This document shows, in pieces, positions 54,538-63,088 of a stretch of 64,000 nt of DNA. The DNA comes from Muribaculaceae bacterium. GTDB lineage: Bacteria; Bacteroidota; Bacteroidia; Bacteroidales; Muribaculaceae. The DNA lies in contig WGUO01000001.1 of assembly GCA_014867205.1 (NCBI GenBank), positions 1 through 64,000 of the forward strand. The letters run 5' to 3'. Under the pieces are notes generated by a model, which saw only the letters and a list, made by a program, of their open reading frames with translations, did not search any database and had not been told where the DNA came from. The translations under genes and the position numbers were made by a program. How positions within the stretch are numbered: position 1 is the first letter of the stretch; each line of letters begins with the position of its first letter.

Positions 54538-54952
54538 ATGAAGATTAAAACTTTTTTCAAGACGCTGTTTTGCATAGGATTAGTTGTTGCCCTTTGTCTA
54601 TATCTATTACATCTATATGGCAATTATATAGAACAGACACAGCAACCTATTACTGATTACACGTATAATGGGTATCAGGAAAAGAGTAGCTATAAAAATT
54701 CAAATGTGATTTTTATAACTTATAAATCAAAACAATACACACTACATACAGGAGACCGGATTTTAGACAAAATAAAGTCGGGAAAATATCCCCAACTTAT
54801 ACTATTTTTCAAAAGCGGACTATCTATTTTTTGAAGGAGATTGCTTGCCTGTGGGTTATGCCAAGGCTGCTTTACTGTTCACAATCCTCTTTCCCGTTAT
54901 AGGAACTCTAATCTGGAGAAAAGAACTTGATAACGACATTCGTACAATGTAA
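54538..54952 (+). pseudogene. Frameshifted small membrane protein
   Basis: The first frame reads MKIKTFFKTLFCIGLVVALC and VIFITYKSKQYTLHTGDRI, then runs off into a stop at 54834. From about 54800 another frame continues as YYFSKADYLFFEGDCLPVGY and AKAALLFTILFPVIGTLIWR and ends at 54952. The second part supplies the missing C-terminal membrane helix, so one extra base near 54802 seems to have broken a 138-residue gene. The overall layout (helix, small domain, helix) resembles DUF3592 proteins. Confidence 0.6.
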
Positions 54953-55466
54953 GAATTGATAGTCGTGGCAAATTAGGACTACACGATTAGCAGAGAATCC
55001 CCATGCGAAAATTCGCACAGGGATTTCGTTGGTATCAAGGCTTTGCGCCTTCGGAGATATTTGGGTTCTTCCGTACCGCTTCTTGGGCGGCTTTTTCGTT
55101 TTCTGTTGGAGTATATAGTCAATCATACCGATCTTCCGCGACATCGCCAACCTCGTTGAGTGTGTGGCGATGTTTTATTTCATCAAAGGGCTGTCGGTGT
55201 TCCGCATAGTCACAGAGCCATGCGCCGACCGCTTTCTGCTGCTCGGTGGTCTCGCCGTAGCTCTGCATCACGCTCTTGATGTCGGTGGCTTCGGAGAGGG
55301 ATAAGATTGCCGTTTCTGGATTCTGTACTTTTCATCGTTGTCAGAGGCCGTTTTTATGCGACATTCGTGAGATGATTGAGCAATGGACACGGCATAATAC
55401 CCCTAATGTCAGGAATTTTAGCTAACTTTGCATTAGCATAGGCTGTTTGTCGGCCTACTTTTTAAT
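54953..55466. other. Region of ICE-gene remnants, otherwise without genes
   Basis: This contains the minus-strand fragment at 55119-55316 and a possible second fragment in a different minus frame (55010-55150, MSRKIGMIDYILQQKTKKPP). Base composition is more GC-rich than in the adjoining genes. A TAACTTTG box at 55423-55430, without a clear -33 partner, may serve the TPR gene. Confidence 0.45.
55119..55316 (-). pseudogene. Fragment of a conjugative-element gene
   Basis: The frame reads ILSLSEATDIKSVMQSYGET, TEQQKAVGAWLCDYAEHRQP and FDEIKHRHTLNEVGDVAE, with no start codon and continuation into another frame. The composition resembles helical proteins of Bacteroidales integrative elements. The exact family was not identified. 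Confidence 0.35.
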
Positions 55467-57110
55467 ATGGCTAAACGAAACTTTGTATCGACATATAGTC
55501 TTTTATGGGTGCTTATAATAGCTTTTATTACAGGCGCTGTATTTTCATGCACTGACAATTCGGAGGCAGAGAAACGGTTGACGAGTGCGGAGGCACTGAT
55601 GAATCAGCATCCCGATTCGGCGTTAGCTATTCTGCAAGGCATAGACCGTTCATCCCTCAGTTCGGGCAAGGAGAAAGCCCGATATGCGTTGCTGATGTCG
55701 CAGGCCCTCGACAAGAACTATATCGACACCACCACCTTTGATATCCTCCAGCCCGCGATTGATTATTATATTGATAAAGGTACTCCCGATGAAAAGCTAA
55801 CGACATTCTACTATCAGGGTCGTATCTATCAGAACAAGGGCGATGAAGATAACGCCATGCTTTCTTTCATAAATGCACGGGAAATAACCGGTGTCACCGA
55901 CACCCTGACACTCGCTCACCTCCTTGTGGCTCAGGGAACATTGTATTTAAGACAGTATAAGACATCGGATTTTGTGGCGAATAATCTTGAAGCGGCAAAA
56001 TTATATGGAAAAATTGGCAGGCATATTCTTGAAATTGACAGCTATGCCAAAGCGTTGAACGGATATGTCATCATGGATGACAAAGCGGCGGCAGACAGCG
56101 TCATGGCGGTCTGTGTCCCTTTGATAAGAGAATTTCCTGATGGCGAAGCGTCCCTGTTTCCGGCCATGCTGGGATACACGATAGATTTTTGCTCTCCCGA
56201 TGAAATAAAAACATTTTTAGATAATTACAAGGATTTTGAGTTAGGACACGATGAAACGATGGATTTTGCCCGTGGCTATTCAAAAATAGGAGAATTGGAC
56301 GAAGCTATGGATTTTATTTCATCAGTCAATCCGGCACCCAATACTCCCGATTCCTTGAAATATGCGGCGGTGAAACTTGACATTCTTGAAAAACAGGGGA
56401 ACTATGAACAAGCATTGAATCTATACAAGGACTACTCCGCGATGCTTGAACGATATCAGAATGAACTTCTCACCCAAGATCTGTTGTTCGCAGACAAGAA
56501 ACATCAGCTTGAGGTGGATGTTCTGCAAGAGAGAACGCAAAAGGAACGCTTCGTCTGGATTGCGCTCGGCGTCATACTGTTGCTGATAATCATATATCAG
56601 ATGTGGGTGAGGAAATTGAGGATTGAGCATGAGAATGATTTGCTTAAAATCCAGACCTTGCAGCAAAACCTTTTTGAAAACGGACAAAAACAGAACGAGG
56701 CGAAAGAAAGAATCCAAAAATTGTTCCAGACCCGTTTTCATCTCCTTGACGGACTCGCATCTTCTTACTTTGAGTCAAAGGAAAGCGGACAGGAACAGAA
56801 ACGTATATTCGCAGAGGTCAAGGAATCCATCAGTAATTTCAGTTCCGATGAAACGATTACGGAATTGACCGAAATTGTAAACGGATATAACAACGGACTG
56901 ATGGATCGTTTCAAATCCGATTTCCCGAAATTGTCCAAATCACGTTTCCGGTTTGCCCTTTATCTTTTCTGCGGATTCTCCCTGCCTTCGATCAGTATTT
57001 TCACCGGCATGGAATTAAGGAATGTCTATGTCCATAAATCTCGCTTGAAGTCGCTGATTTCCGGTAGCGATTCCCCCCACAAGGCCGAATATCTCCGATA
57101 TTTTGAGTAA
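55467..57110 (+). CDS. TPR membrane regulator with C-terminal HTH-like region
   Basis: The 547-residue protein starts with a membrane or lipoprotein segment (SLLWVLIIAFITGAVFSCTD). Residues 35-340 are TPR-like (SAEALMNQHPDSALAILQGI, YYQGRIYQNKGDEDNAMLSF). A second membrane segment (WIALGVILLLIIIYQMWV, about 367-385) is followed by a coiled coil. The C-terminal region (LSKSRFRFALYLFCGFSLPS, ISIFTGMELRNVYVHKSRLK) resembles the degenerate LuxR-like HTH of Bacteroidetes TPR regulators. It likely senses envelope events and controls adjacent genes; two direct repeats follow its stop. The evidence is architectural. Confidence 0.75.
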   Translation: MAKRNFVSTYSLLWVLIIAFITGAVFSCTDNSEAEKRLTSAEALMNQHPDSALAILQGIDRSSLSSGKEKARYALLMSQALDKNYIDTTTFDILQPAIDYYIDKGTPDEKLTTFYYQGRIYQNKGDEDNAMLSFINAREITGVTDTLTLAHLLVAQGTLYLRQYKTSDFVANNLEAAKLYGKIGRHILEIDSYAKALNGYVIMDDKAAADSVMAVCVPLIREFPDGEASLFPAMLGYTIDFCSPDEIKTFLDNYKDFELGHDETMDFARGYSKIGELDEAMDFISSVNPAPNTPDSLKYAAVKLDILEKQGNYEQALNLYKDYSAMLERYQNELLTQDLLFADKKHQLEVDVLQERTQKERFVWIALGVILLLIIIYQMWVRKLRIEHENDLLKIQTLQQNLFENGQKQNEAKERIQKLFQTRFHLLDGLASSYFESKESGQEQKRIFAEVKESISNFSSDETITELTEIVNGYNNGLMDRFKSDFPKLSKSRFRFALYLFCGFSLPSISIFTGMELRNVYVHKSRLKSLISGSDSPHKAEYLRYFE

Positions 57111-57118
57111 TTCACCCG

Positions 57119-57197
57119 GATGCAAGGTGATGTAAGAAAATATTTTTGACCCCTATTGATTATCAGCATCTTATAAGAGCAGATGCAAGGTGATGTA
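57119..57197. repeat. Direct repeat GATGCAAGGTGATGTA, two copies
   Basis: Exact 16-base copies lie at 57119-57134 and 57182-57197, 63 bases apart, about six turns of the helix. The second copy ends two bases before the -33 box of the next promoter. This is the usual position for an activator site. Confidence 0.8.
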
Positions 57198-57198
57198 G

Positions 57199-57229
57199 TT
57201 TGAGGTGTCCTTGGATTGGAGTAATTTTG
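57199..57229 (+). promoter_or_regulatory. Promoter of the barrel operon
   Basis: TTTG at 57199-57202 and TAATTTTG at 57222-57229 are separated by 19 bases. The first gene starts at 57256. Confidence 0.8.
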
Positions 57230-57255
57230 CATTGTAAAACAACCAAAAATTACTC

Positions 57256-57705
57256 ATGAAAGAATCCCTCAAATACGGACTCCTGACAAGTCTTGGATAT
57301 TGCGCGATTGTCGGCGTGATACACCTCGTGGGCCTGTGCATAGGATACATTGCCGGAAGTATTGACAACTTCCTTTATTCATCGAGGCTCTATATGTATT
57401 TTGCGGTCGCCGGATTGTGCGGCTCATTCATCTGCGGTTTCCTTTATCCGGTAATTCTGTCGAGATATGTATCCCGATATATGTCGGAATATACCGATGT
57501 GCCGACTCACTATATAAAGGAGATTAGTCGTGGGAAACTATTGTCAAACTATTATCATATCATTGCTCTGGTATGTATAATCTGCGGTGTCGGACTCCTA
57601 CACTCGATTGACCGATTACCCTTGTTGGTGTGTGTTCTTTTGTCTGGCGGGATTGTATTCCTTTGCCTGTATATCAAAAAACATAAACGCTATCAGAATA
57701 TTTAG
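57256..57705 (+). CDS. Four-helix membrane protein, unknown function
   Basis: The 149-residue protein has four predicted membrane segments (residues 10-35, 48-72, 95-115, 120-140) and a short polar loop (SRYVSRYMSEYTDVPTHYIK). No family recognised. It is the first gene after a well-defined promoter and 35 bases before the barrel gene. Confidence 0.65.
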   Translation: MKESLKYGLLTSLGYCAIVGVIHLVGLCIGYIAGSIDNFLYSSRLYMYFAVAGLCGSFICGFLYPVILSRYVSRYMSEYTDVPTHYIKEISRGKLLSNYYHIIALVCIICGVGLLHSIDRLPLLVCVLLSGGIVFLCLYIKKHKRYQNI

Positions 57706-57740
57706 AAACAATTACATTGGCAGTATTAATAATTTCACTT

Positions 57741-59840
57741 ATGAATAACCGTATCATTACAACAATATACTGCGCCATTATTACGATAGCGGCAATGGCA
57801 CAGACGGAAACGCCCGACAGCGTGAAGACACAAGAACTTGACGAGGTGGTTGTCGAAGCCCAGATGCAGCGCACTAACGCTACATCTTCAACATATACCC
57901 CGACCACAAGGCAGAAATCGTCAGCGCAAAACGCCATTGACCTTTTGCGACAGCTCGCCATTCCGCAAATCAACATCAATCTTGTTGACAATGCGGTTAC
58001 AACACCAAGCGGTCAGAATGTCGCGGTCTATATCAACTATATCCCTGCCTCGGCAGAGGAAATCGAGGGTATTATGACATCTGATGTGCGGCGTGTCGAA
58101 TATCTCGATTTCCCTACCGACCCTCGTTTTCAGGGCAACGAGCATGTAGTCAATTTCATCATGCAGAAGTACGAATACGGCGGCTACACCAAGGCAACGG
58201 TAAATGAAAATTTTCTTGTGGGAAAACTGTCAAGCCGTGCTTCGATATATTCAAAGTTCGCATATAAGCGCATGACCTACGATTTATATGCAGGTGCGTC
58301 AAATCACGACATCAGACATTCAGGTACGTCAACCATTGGGAACTATACTCTTGAAAACGTCGCCGGCGAACCTTACCTTATTACACGAAACGAAATATTC
58401 GACAACTCTCATTTCAGGTATAACCAGTACCCCGTTACGTTCAGAGCCATTTACGATTCCGACAAAGTGCAGATTGCAAACACTGTCGGCTTTAACTTCG
58501 ATCAGTCGCCGACGGCTGAAACATCCGGCAAGCTGTCGTTTGTACCCCGACAGGCAGAAGACTACTCATATAGCAGATACGAGCCTTACACCAGCCGTTA
58601 TATTATATGGTCTGGCAATTACTATTTCATTCTGCCCCGAAATTTCCATCTTAGCGTTTCGCCCGGCATAAATTACGGACATACAAACAACAATTACCGC
58701 TATCAGACTTCAGCCACCGATGCCATAGTAAACGACTCCAAAGAAAATGTATGGCAGTTCAGAGGAAGCGCCACTCTTTACAAGATATTCACAGACAGAC
58801 AAAACGGCTTCTTCCGCGCTTATTACGGTTTCACATCCAATGATGTGAGCTATTTAGGCACATCTCCTTACGACAATGATTTCCTCGACACCTATGCCGG
58901 AGCCGCACTCGGTTACAGTTTCTCCAGCAATCAATGGAATGTGAGTGCTGATGTGGCTCTGCAATGGGAGAAGAATAAAATCAACGACCAGTCCGTTTCA
59001 GAGGTCTATCCTCTCGCTAATGTATCAGCCGGATTCTCTCCTTCACAGAAACATTCTTTCCGCGCATACTTCCATTTCGGCGCGAACTATCCCGGTGCAA
59101 GCGAGAAAACGCCGAATATACTGCAACAGAACGAACTGATGTACTATACCGGCAATCCCGAAATCGGACTTTCCCGACAGGTTACATTCAACCTGTCTTA
59201 CAACTGGATGCCGTCTAATAAATTCTCGGCTTCGGCTTTTGCCCAATACTTCGGAGAGTATAACCTGTATGTGCCTGTTTACGAGCCATACGACGGTGGG
59301 ACTGCTTTGCTTCGCACTTTTGAAACTGACGGCAACTATAATCGTACTCAAATCGGAATGTCGTTTAATTACAAACTGTTAAATGGCAATCTTCAACTTG
59401 CGGCATCGCCCTCAATTTCAATCTATCGTATGACCGGATTATTTGACATTAAACGGAGTCCGTTCACTTGCAACGCATCGGTTACTTATTATCTCGGTAA
59501 TTTCTACTTTCAGGCATCGTATCAGACAAGAAACCTGACAGTGCAGGGCAACCGTGGAGTAATATATAAAGACCGTGATTTCTACCAGATACTCGCAGGA
59601 TGGAGCCGGGCAAACTGGAACATCAGGGTAAGCGCGATGAATCTATTTCGCAATGACTGGCTCTGTGCTACTAATACGTTGTCAACTCCTTTATATTCAG
59701 AAACGCGATTCGTTGATGGAAACAACTTTCATCGCCGTTTAAACCTTTCGGTGACATACACTTTCGGTTACGGAAAGAAAGTACAACGAGGCAACGAGGT
59801 CGGAGAACAATCAGGCGCATCTTCAGCTATTATGAAATAA
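57741..59840 (+). CDS. Outer-membrane beta-barrel, TonB-receptor-like
   Basis: The 699-residue protein has a signal peptide (MNNRIITTIYCAIITIAAMA), a short plug-like domain with ELDEVVVEAQMQR, DLLRQLAIPQININ and SDVRRVEYLDFPTDPRFQG, and a C-terminal barrel of alternating aromatic strands ending VTYTFGYGKKVQRGNE. The family lacks the usual TonB box context and SusD partner. The ending GEQSGASSAIMK is typical of the Bacteroidetes outer-membrane-barrel family. The cargo is unknown. Confidence 0.85.
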   Translation: MNNRIITTIYCAIITIAAMAQTETPDSVKTQELDEVVVEAQMQRTNATSSTYTPTTRQKSSAQNAIDLLRQLAIPQININLVDNAVTTPSGQNVAVYINYIPASAEEIEGIMTSDVRRVEYLDFPTDPRFQGNEHVVNFIMQKYEYGGYTKATVNENFLVGKLSSRASIYSKFAYKRMTYDLYAGASNHDIRHSGTSTIGNYTLENVAGEPYLITRNEIFDNSHFRYNQYPVTFRAIYDSDKVQIANTVGFNFDQSPTAETSGKLSFVPRQAEDYSYSRYEPYTSRYIIWSGNYYFILPRNFHLSVSPGINYGHTNNNYRYQTSATDAIVNDSKENVWQFRGSATLYKIFTDRQNGFFRAYYGFTSNDVSYLGTSPYDNDFLDTYAGAALGYSFSSNQWNVSADVALQWEKNKINDQSVSEVYPLANVSAGFSPSQKHSFRAYFHFGANYPGASEKTPNILQQNELMYYTGNPEIGLSRQVTFNLSYNWMPSNKFSASAFAQYFGEYNLYVPVYEPYDGGTALLRTFETDGNYNRTQIGMSFNYKLLNGNLQLAASPSISIYRMTGLFDIKRSPFTCNASVTYYLGNFYFQASYQTRNLTVQGNRGVIYKDRDFYQILAGWSRANWNIRVSAMNLFRNDWLCATNTLSTPLYSETRFVDGNNFHRRLNLSVTYTFGYGKKVQRGNEVGEQSGASSAIMK

Positions 59841-59882
59841 GCCACACCAATATTAACGGTATTAATAACATAAAAATAACTT

Positions 59883-60014
59883 ATGATGAGAAAAGTCGGC
59901 ACATTAGCTTGTCTCATATCCAGTGTTATGGGCATTAATGCTCAAAATGACGGCGAGGAAAACAAGCGCGATGAACCGACACAACACGCAAATAGCACCA
60001 ATGTTTCCTCTTAA
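59883..60014 (+). CDS. 43-residue secreted peptide
   Basis: The ORF reads MMRKVGTLACLISSVMGINA, a signal peptide, followed by QNDGEENKRDEPTQHANSTN and VSS. After cleavage at INA-Q a 23-residue polar peptide would remain. It lies 42 bases after the barrel gene on the same strand. The stop TAA is followed in the same frame by 29 open codons (to 60104), so it may be the front of a longer broken gene. Confidence 0.5.
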   Translation: MMRKVGTLACLISSVMGINAQNDGEENKRDEPTQHANSTNVSS

Positions 60015-60104
60015 TCAATCAATAATAAGGAATCAATGGTTGCTGAACTTTATGCCAATACGGATATATCAAAAAAGAGACAATCCACGCTCAAACTATC
60101 ATAG
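60015..60104 (+). pseudogene. In-frame continuation resembling the ICE remnant tail
   Basis: The 29 codons after the stop of the 43-residue ORF read SINNKESMVAELYANTDISK and KRQSTLKLS. The phrase NKESMVAE also occurs in the ICE remnant at about 50745 (SNDNKESMVAEPQSS), and the DNA agrees at most positions. The resemblance may be due to a shared origin or to chance. Confidence 0.3.
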
Positions 60105-60396
60105 GTGGGTATGGATCAATATCTGTAGGAGGTCTTAGGCGATAAATCATAAAATCAGTTGTAAAGACGGGATTCGATTTAGAAGTCCTGTCTTTTTTGT
60201 TGACAACGTAAATTTGAGCCTTACAACAAAGCAAATCCGAAAAATCCATATTAACTTTGCGCCATAAATTCTACCTCGATATGGAAAAACTGGATGTTTT
60301 CGATTGCTCGAATGTATTTATAGCGAGCTACTTCACAAATGACCGTGACTGTGCCCACTGCAACCGTGAGCATACATTGTTTTAATCGCGGCTATT
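60105..60396. other. Intergenic stretch with a terminator
   Basis: A 34-codon ORF at 60281-60385 (MEKLDVFDCSNVFIASYFTN and a CAHC-containing tail) could encode a peptide but has no other support. A terminator lies at 60164-60198. Nothing else was seen. Confidence 0.35.
60164..60198 (+). terminator. Terminator of the barrel operon
   Basis: AAGACGGGA and TCCTGTCTT form nine pairs (one G-U) around a 13-base loop, followed by TTTT. Confidence 0.75.
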
Positions 60397-60642
60397 TTAT
60401 TTGAAAACCTTGACGCGACCGAAGAGGTTGCCGCGTTTCACCTGTTTGCGGTAGCAAAGATAGAATTTGGTGCAGAAAGCGGTTATAACAATCGTCGCAA
60501 CCAGATTCCACCATTCGACGGAACCATCGATAACACGAATCACCCTGTCTATTATACAACCGAATGATAAAATGGCGAGTGTCAGCCAGATATTGCGTTT
60601 TACTTTATTGCTCAACATTTGATTATCTGATTTGAAATTCAA
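60397..60642 (-). CDS. Small membrane protein, unknown function
   Basis: The 81-residue protein has two predicted membrane segments (NIWLTLAILSFGCIIDRVI and WWNLVATIVITAFCTKFYL) and a basic tail. It overlaps the lipoprotein gene by 20 bases and is the last gene of its operon. Confidence 0.65.
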   Translation of the reverse strand: MNFKSDNQMLSNKVKRNIWLTLAILSFGCIIDRVIRVIDGSVEWWNLVATIVITAFCTKFYLCYRKQVKRGNLFGRVKVFK

Positions 60643-61669
60643 TATATGCCGTGTCGCTTTTCTGAATTGGATAAGGCGGATAGTGGAATGTTTTAGCTAC
60701 GCGATATGTTCCCGGATCCCAGTCTGATTTATAGAACCATGGTTTTACCGTCATTTGAAATGTAGTGTCAGGACGCACAATCCACCCTACGGCATTGAAC
60801 ACTACGCACAACTTTTCGTCTGCATTTTCAGATCTTCTATCATACGGAAGTTCCTGCCAATTCCCATCGGGGGATTTCTTATCAATACGGAACCATTCCC
60901 CGGTCATCCCTCCCACATTTCGGCTGTTCGTAAATTCCAGAACAATAGAATCAACCGGAGCTATTATAGGACTGGGACTAACAATCTTCATTGTCATACC
61001 ATCGGCTGTCGAATAGAATTTTTGAGTAAAGCCATGTTTCCTTTCAAATGTATATGATGTCCCGACCGGAAGATATTCCCAGGTTGAATCCGTGAATACC
61101 AGTTTTGCAGAGTCTCCCTCAACTGTGATTGTTCCTGATATTGGTTTCCCGGAAGCGTCTAATCCTGTGAAAACAAGTGTGCCCTCTTTAAATTTTCCGA
61201 TACAGTCGTTTATCTCCGTAAGACGGAACAATTTTATAGAAACATTATACCCATTTTCCCCTCTGCTGATTACAAGAGTCGAGCCGTCATCTTGATTCTT
61301 AAATTCACCGAAATATTTTTCATTATAGACATACTCGTCATTGCCGGGCACAAAAGGCTCAAGTTCCACGGTCATGGGGGTGTCATTCTTCAATATCGGG
61401 AATGTCCTACCGATAGTACCAACGTAAGAGAACCGCAGTGAATCTCCAGTTTGTGCCTCAATATGGAAATTTCCTAAAGTGTCGGTCAGAAACGTCTTGC
61501 CATCTGAGACTCGCGTTATGACAGTTTGTCTTAGCGGGGATCCATCCGGTCCATATATCACTTTACCATCAATAACAACAGACTCCGGTGCATCAATCCT
61601 TTGGGACTTGCATCCCACGACAATAATGGTCAACAAGAGGATTGTAAAGGAGATAAAAGCCCTTATCAT
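60623..61669 (-). CDS. Lipoprotein with carboxypeptidase-regulatory-like domain
   Basis: The 348-residue protein has a lipobox (LLLTIIVVGCKS). Residues 30-105 form a regulatory-like beta domain (VIDGKVIYGPDGSPLRQTVI, FLTDTLGNFHIEAQTGDSLR). The remaining part is beta-rich, and residues 225-345 look like the Bacteroidetes immunoglobulin-like domain with ENADEKLCVVFNAVG and GTYRVAKTFHYP. It may be bound at the cell surface. The start overlaps the 50-residue ORF by 4 bases (ATGA). Confidence 0.75.
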   Translation of the reverse strand: MIRAFISFTILLLTIIVVGCKSQRIDAPESVVIDGKVIYGPDGSPLRQTVITRVSDGKTFLTDTLGNFHIEAQTGDSLRFSYVGTIGRTFPILKNDTPMTVELEPFVPGNDEYVYNEKYFGEFKNQDDGSTLVISRGENGYNVSIKLFRLTEINDCIGKFKEGTLVFTGLDASGKPISGTITVEGDSAKLVFTDSTWEYLPVGTSYTFERKHGFTQKFYSTADGMTMKIVSPSPIIAPVDSIVLEFTNSRNVGGMTGEWFRIDKKSPDGNWQELPYDRRSENADEKLCVVFNAVGWIVRPDTTFQMTVKPWFYKSDWDPGTYRVAKTFHYPPYPIQKSDTAYIEFQIR

Positions 61670-61818
61670 TTGATTTCAGTTTTTGCTTTGCGAAGAAGGA
61701 TACACTCGGCGGGAGCCAAGCCATTCAATCTTACGACAGAATCATTCTGAACGTCTATTGTGGATATACGCGGAAGAATACGGCGTATAGCATCTTCTGT
61801 CCTCATGTCGTCGCTCAT
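61666..61818 (-). CDS. 50-residue ORF coupled to the lipoprotein gene
   Basis: The ORF MSDDMRTEDAIRRILPRIST continues IDVQNDSVVRLNGLAPAECI and ends at a TGA that overlaps the lipoprotein ATG. The tight overlap supports translation. It has no signal peptide or recognised domain. It may be the C-terminal leftover of a gene whose front was the HU fragment just upstream. Confidence 0.5.
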   Translation of the reverse strand: MSDDMRTEDAIRRILPRISTIDVQNDSVVRLNGLAPAECILLRKAKTEIK

Positions 61819-61824
61819 AATCAC

Positions 61825-61950
61825 TTAGAGACTTCTTCTTTTAAGGAGTTGGCGGATCTGAAAGCCGAATTGCTCTACCACTGAGAGAACGGCAGGCTTG
61901 TCGATGCCGGTGGTTTTAGTTATCTCGTTAACTATATCTGCTTTAGTCAT
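61825..61950 (-). pseudogene. Truncated HU/IHF-family gene
   Basis: The 41 codons read MTKADIVNEITKTTGIDKPA, the typical start of HU proteins, then VLSVVEQFGFQIRQLLKRRS and a stop. A full HU has about 90 residues with the DNA-binding arm, which is missing. The next gene starts 6 bases later. It could be a truncated gene that still makes a dimerisation part, but a decayed copy is more likely. Confidence 0.65.
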
Positions 61951-62017
61951 ATTGTCTTGAATTTGATAAGTTTTGTGAACACAAAATTACTAAAATTCGG
62001 GCAAATAGGCATAAAGA

Positions 62018-62040
62018 AGCCTGCCCAAAATGAGCAGGCT
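62018..62040 (-). terminator. Terminator of the radical SAM gene
   Basis: AGCCTGC and GCAGGCT form seven pairs around a nine-base loop. On the minus strand CTTCTTTA follows. It is 20 bases after the stop. Confidence 0.6.
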
Positions 62041-62059
62041 GAACGCATGATTGACATCT

Positions 62060-62953
62060 TCACAGATGCCATATCCTGTGACGATAGGCTTTCAGTTCCT
62101 CTTCCGGGAACTGGGTTATCGCTTTGTCAAACTCATGGAGTATCGCGGCTTTGTCGTCCGGCAATGCTCCTGTGATCGGAACCGTATTGGAAATATGATG
62201 TCCGAGCAGATTGACCCGGATATTCAGTCGGTCGACAAGTGTACGCATCTCTACCAGACGCTCAATCTCAGGCTCCTCGATGTACGTGCCGTCCAAAACT
62301 TCCTGATATAATCGAGATTCCGGAAATATTGTCAACGACACTATGTTGATTATACAAGGATGGAGTTGGTTCAATACATCGGCAGTCGCTATCGCGCTTG
62401 CCGCGCCGTTTCCCTTACCACCAAGTCCGTTTAGGTAGAACACGTTGTAGCGGATACCTGCCTCGTCAAGTTTTGAAAGCTGTTCGAGAATGTCGGAGGC
62501 ATGATAGCCTTTGTTCATCCGTTCCAGCGTAGGATCATGAGCGGTCTCGATACCAATGTTGATGCTGTCGAGTCTCAAATGATGGAGATTCTTTAGTTCT
62601 TCTACCGACTTGGGAGAGATGTCTGTGACACGGGCGAACATCCCGAACGATACCATGTGCGGAAGATACTTCCTTAACAGCAAAGCTACATCCATCAGCC
62701 TGTTGTAGCTCAATGCGAATGGATTTGCACCTGTTAGATAAACACGTCTGGCTCGCGGTTGCCACTGCTTGATCACCTTCAGGTCTTCCTCGACCTCTGA
62801 TAAAGGTGACATACGGAAAGGGGTACCTTGGTAAAGACTGCAAAACTTGCACTTGTGCCATGTGCAACCTGATGTGAGTTGAAGCAACTGCGAGTTCGCT
62901 TCGTAAGGCGGTCGCCATACCTGACCGGTGAAATGTAGTTCTGGATATATCAT
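62060..62953 (-). CDS. Radical SAM protein
   Basis: The 297-residue protein has the cluster motif GCTWHKCKFCSLYQG (CxxxxxCxxC, an extended spacing by two residues compared with CxxxCxxC, if the first Cys counts). It is followed by YLTGANPFALSYNRLMD, INIGIETAHD and LNGLGGKGNG, as in the coproporphyrinogen-III-oxidase-like or YhcC-like proteins of anaerobes. The start MIYPELHFTGQVWRPPYEA is chosen over a TTG at 62986, which lies in the promoter. It is divergent from the HxlR gene. Confidence 0.85.
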   Translation of the reverse strand: MIYPELHFTGQVWRPPYEANSQLLQLTSGCTWHKCKFCSLYQGTPFRMSPLSEVEEDLKVIKQWQPRARRVYLTGANPFALSYNRLMDVALLLRKYLPHMVSFGMFARVTDISPKSVEELKNLHHLRLDSINIGIETAHDPTLERMNKGYHASDILEQLSKLDEAGIRYNVFYLNGLGGKGNGAASAIATADVLNQLHPCIINIVSLTIFPESRLYQEVLDGTYIEEPEIERLVEMRTLVDRLNIRVNLLGHHISNTVPITGALPDDKAAILHEFDKAITQFPEEELKAYRHRIWHL

Positions 62954-62983
62954 ATCTCGATATTTTTTGTTAATTTTGTAATG

Positions 62984-63015
62984 CAAAATTAGGTGATAGT
63001 CAGAGCCAAAACAAT
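62984..63015 (-). promoter_or_regulatory. Promoter of the radical SAM gene
   Basis: On the minus strand ATTG (63012-63015), a 20-base spacer and TAATTTTG (62984-62991). It lies in the 135-base divergent gap shared with the HxlR regulator, which may control both. Confidence 0.6.
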
Positions 63016-63088
63016 AACTTACCGAAAGGTATGACCCTTACCTGAAAGTTTGTTTTACTCGTTATCAGCCTGTTCTGCATGACCGTAT

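Noticed and set aside
60252..60385. 34-codon ORF with a TAACTTTG box upstream
   Set aside because: The -33 box is missing at the right distance and the peptide has no signal or motif beyond a CAHC pair; it is noted only in the intergenic entry.
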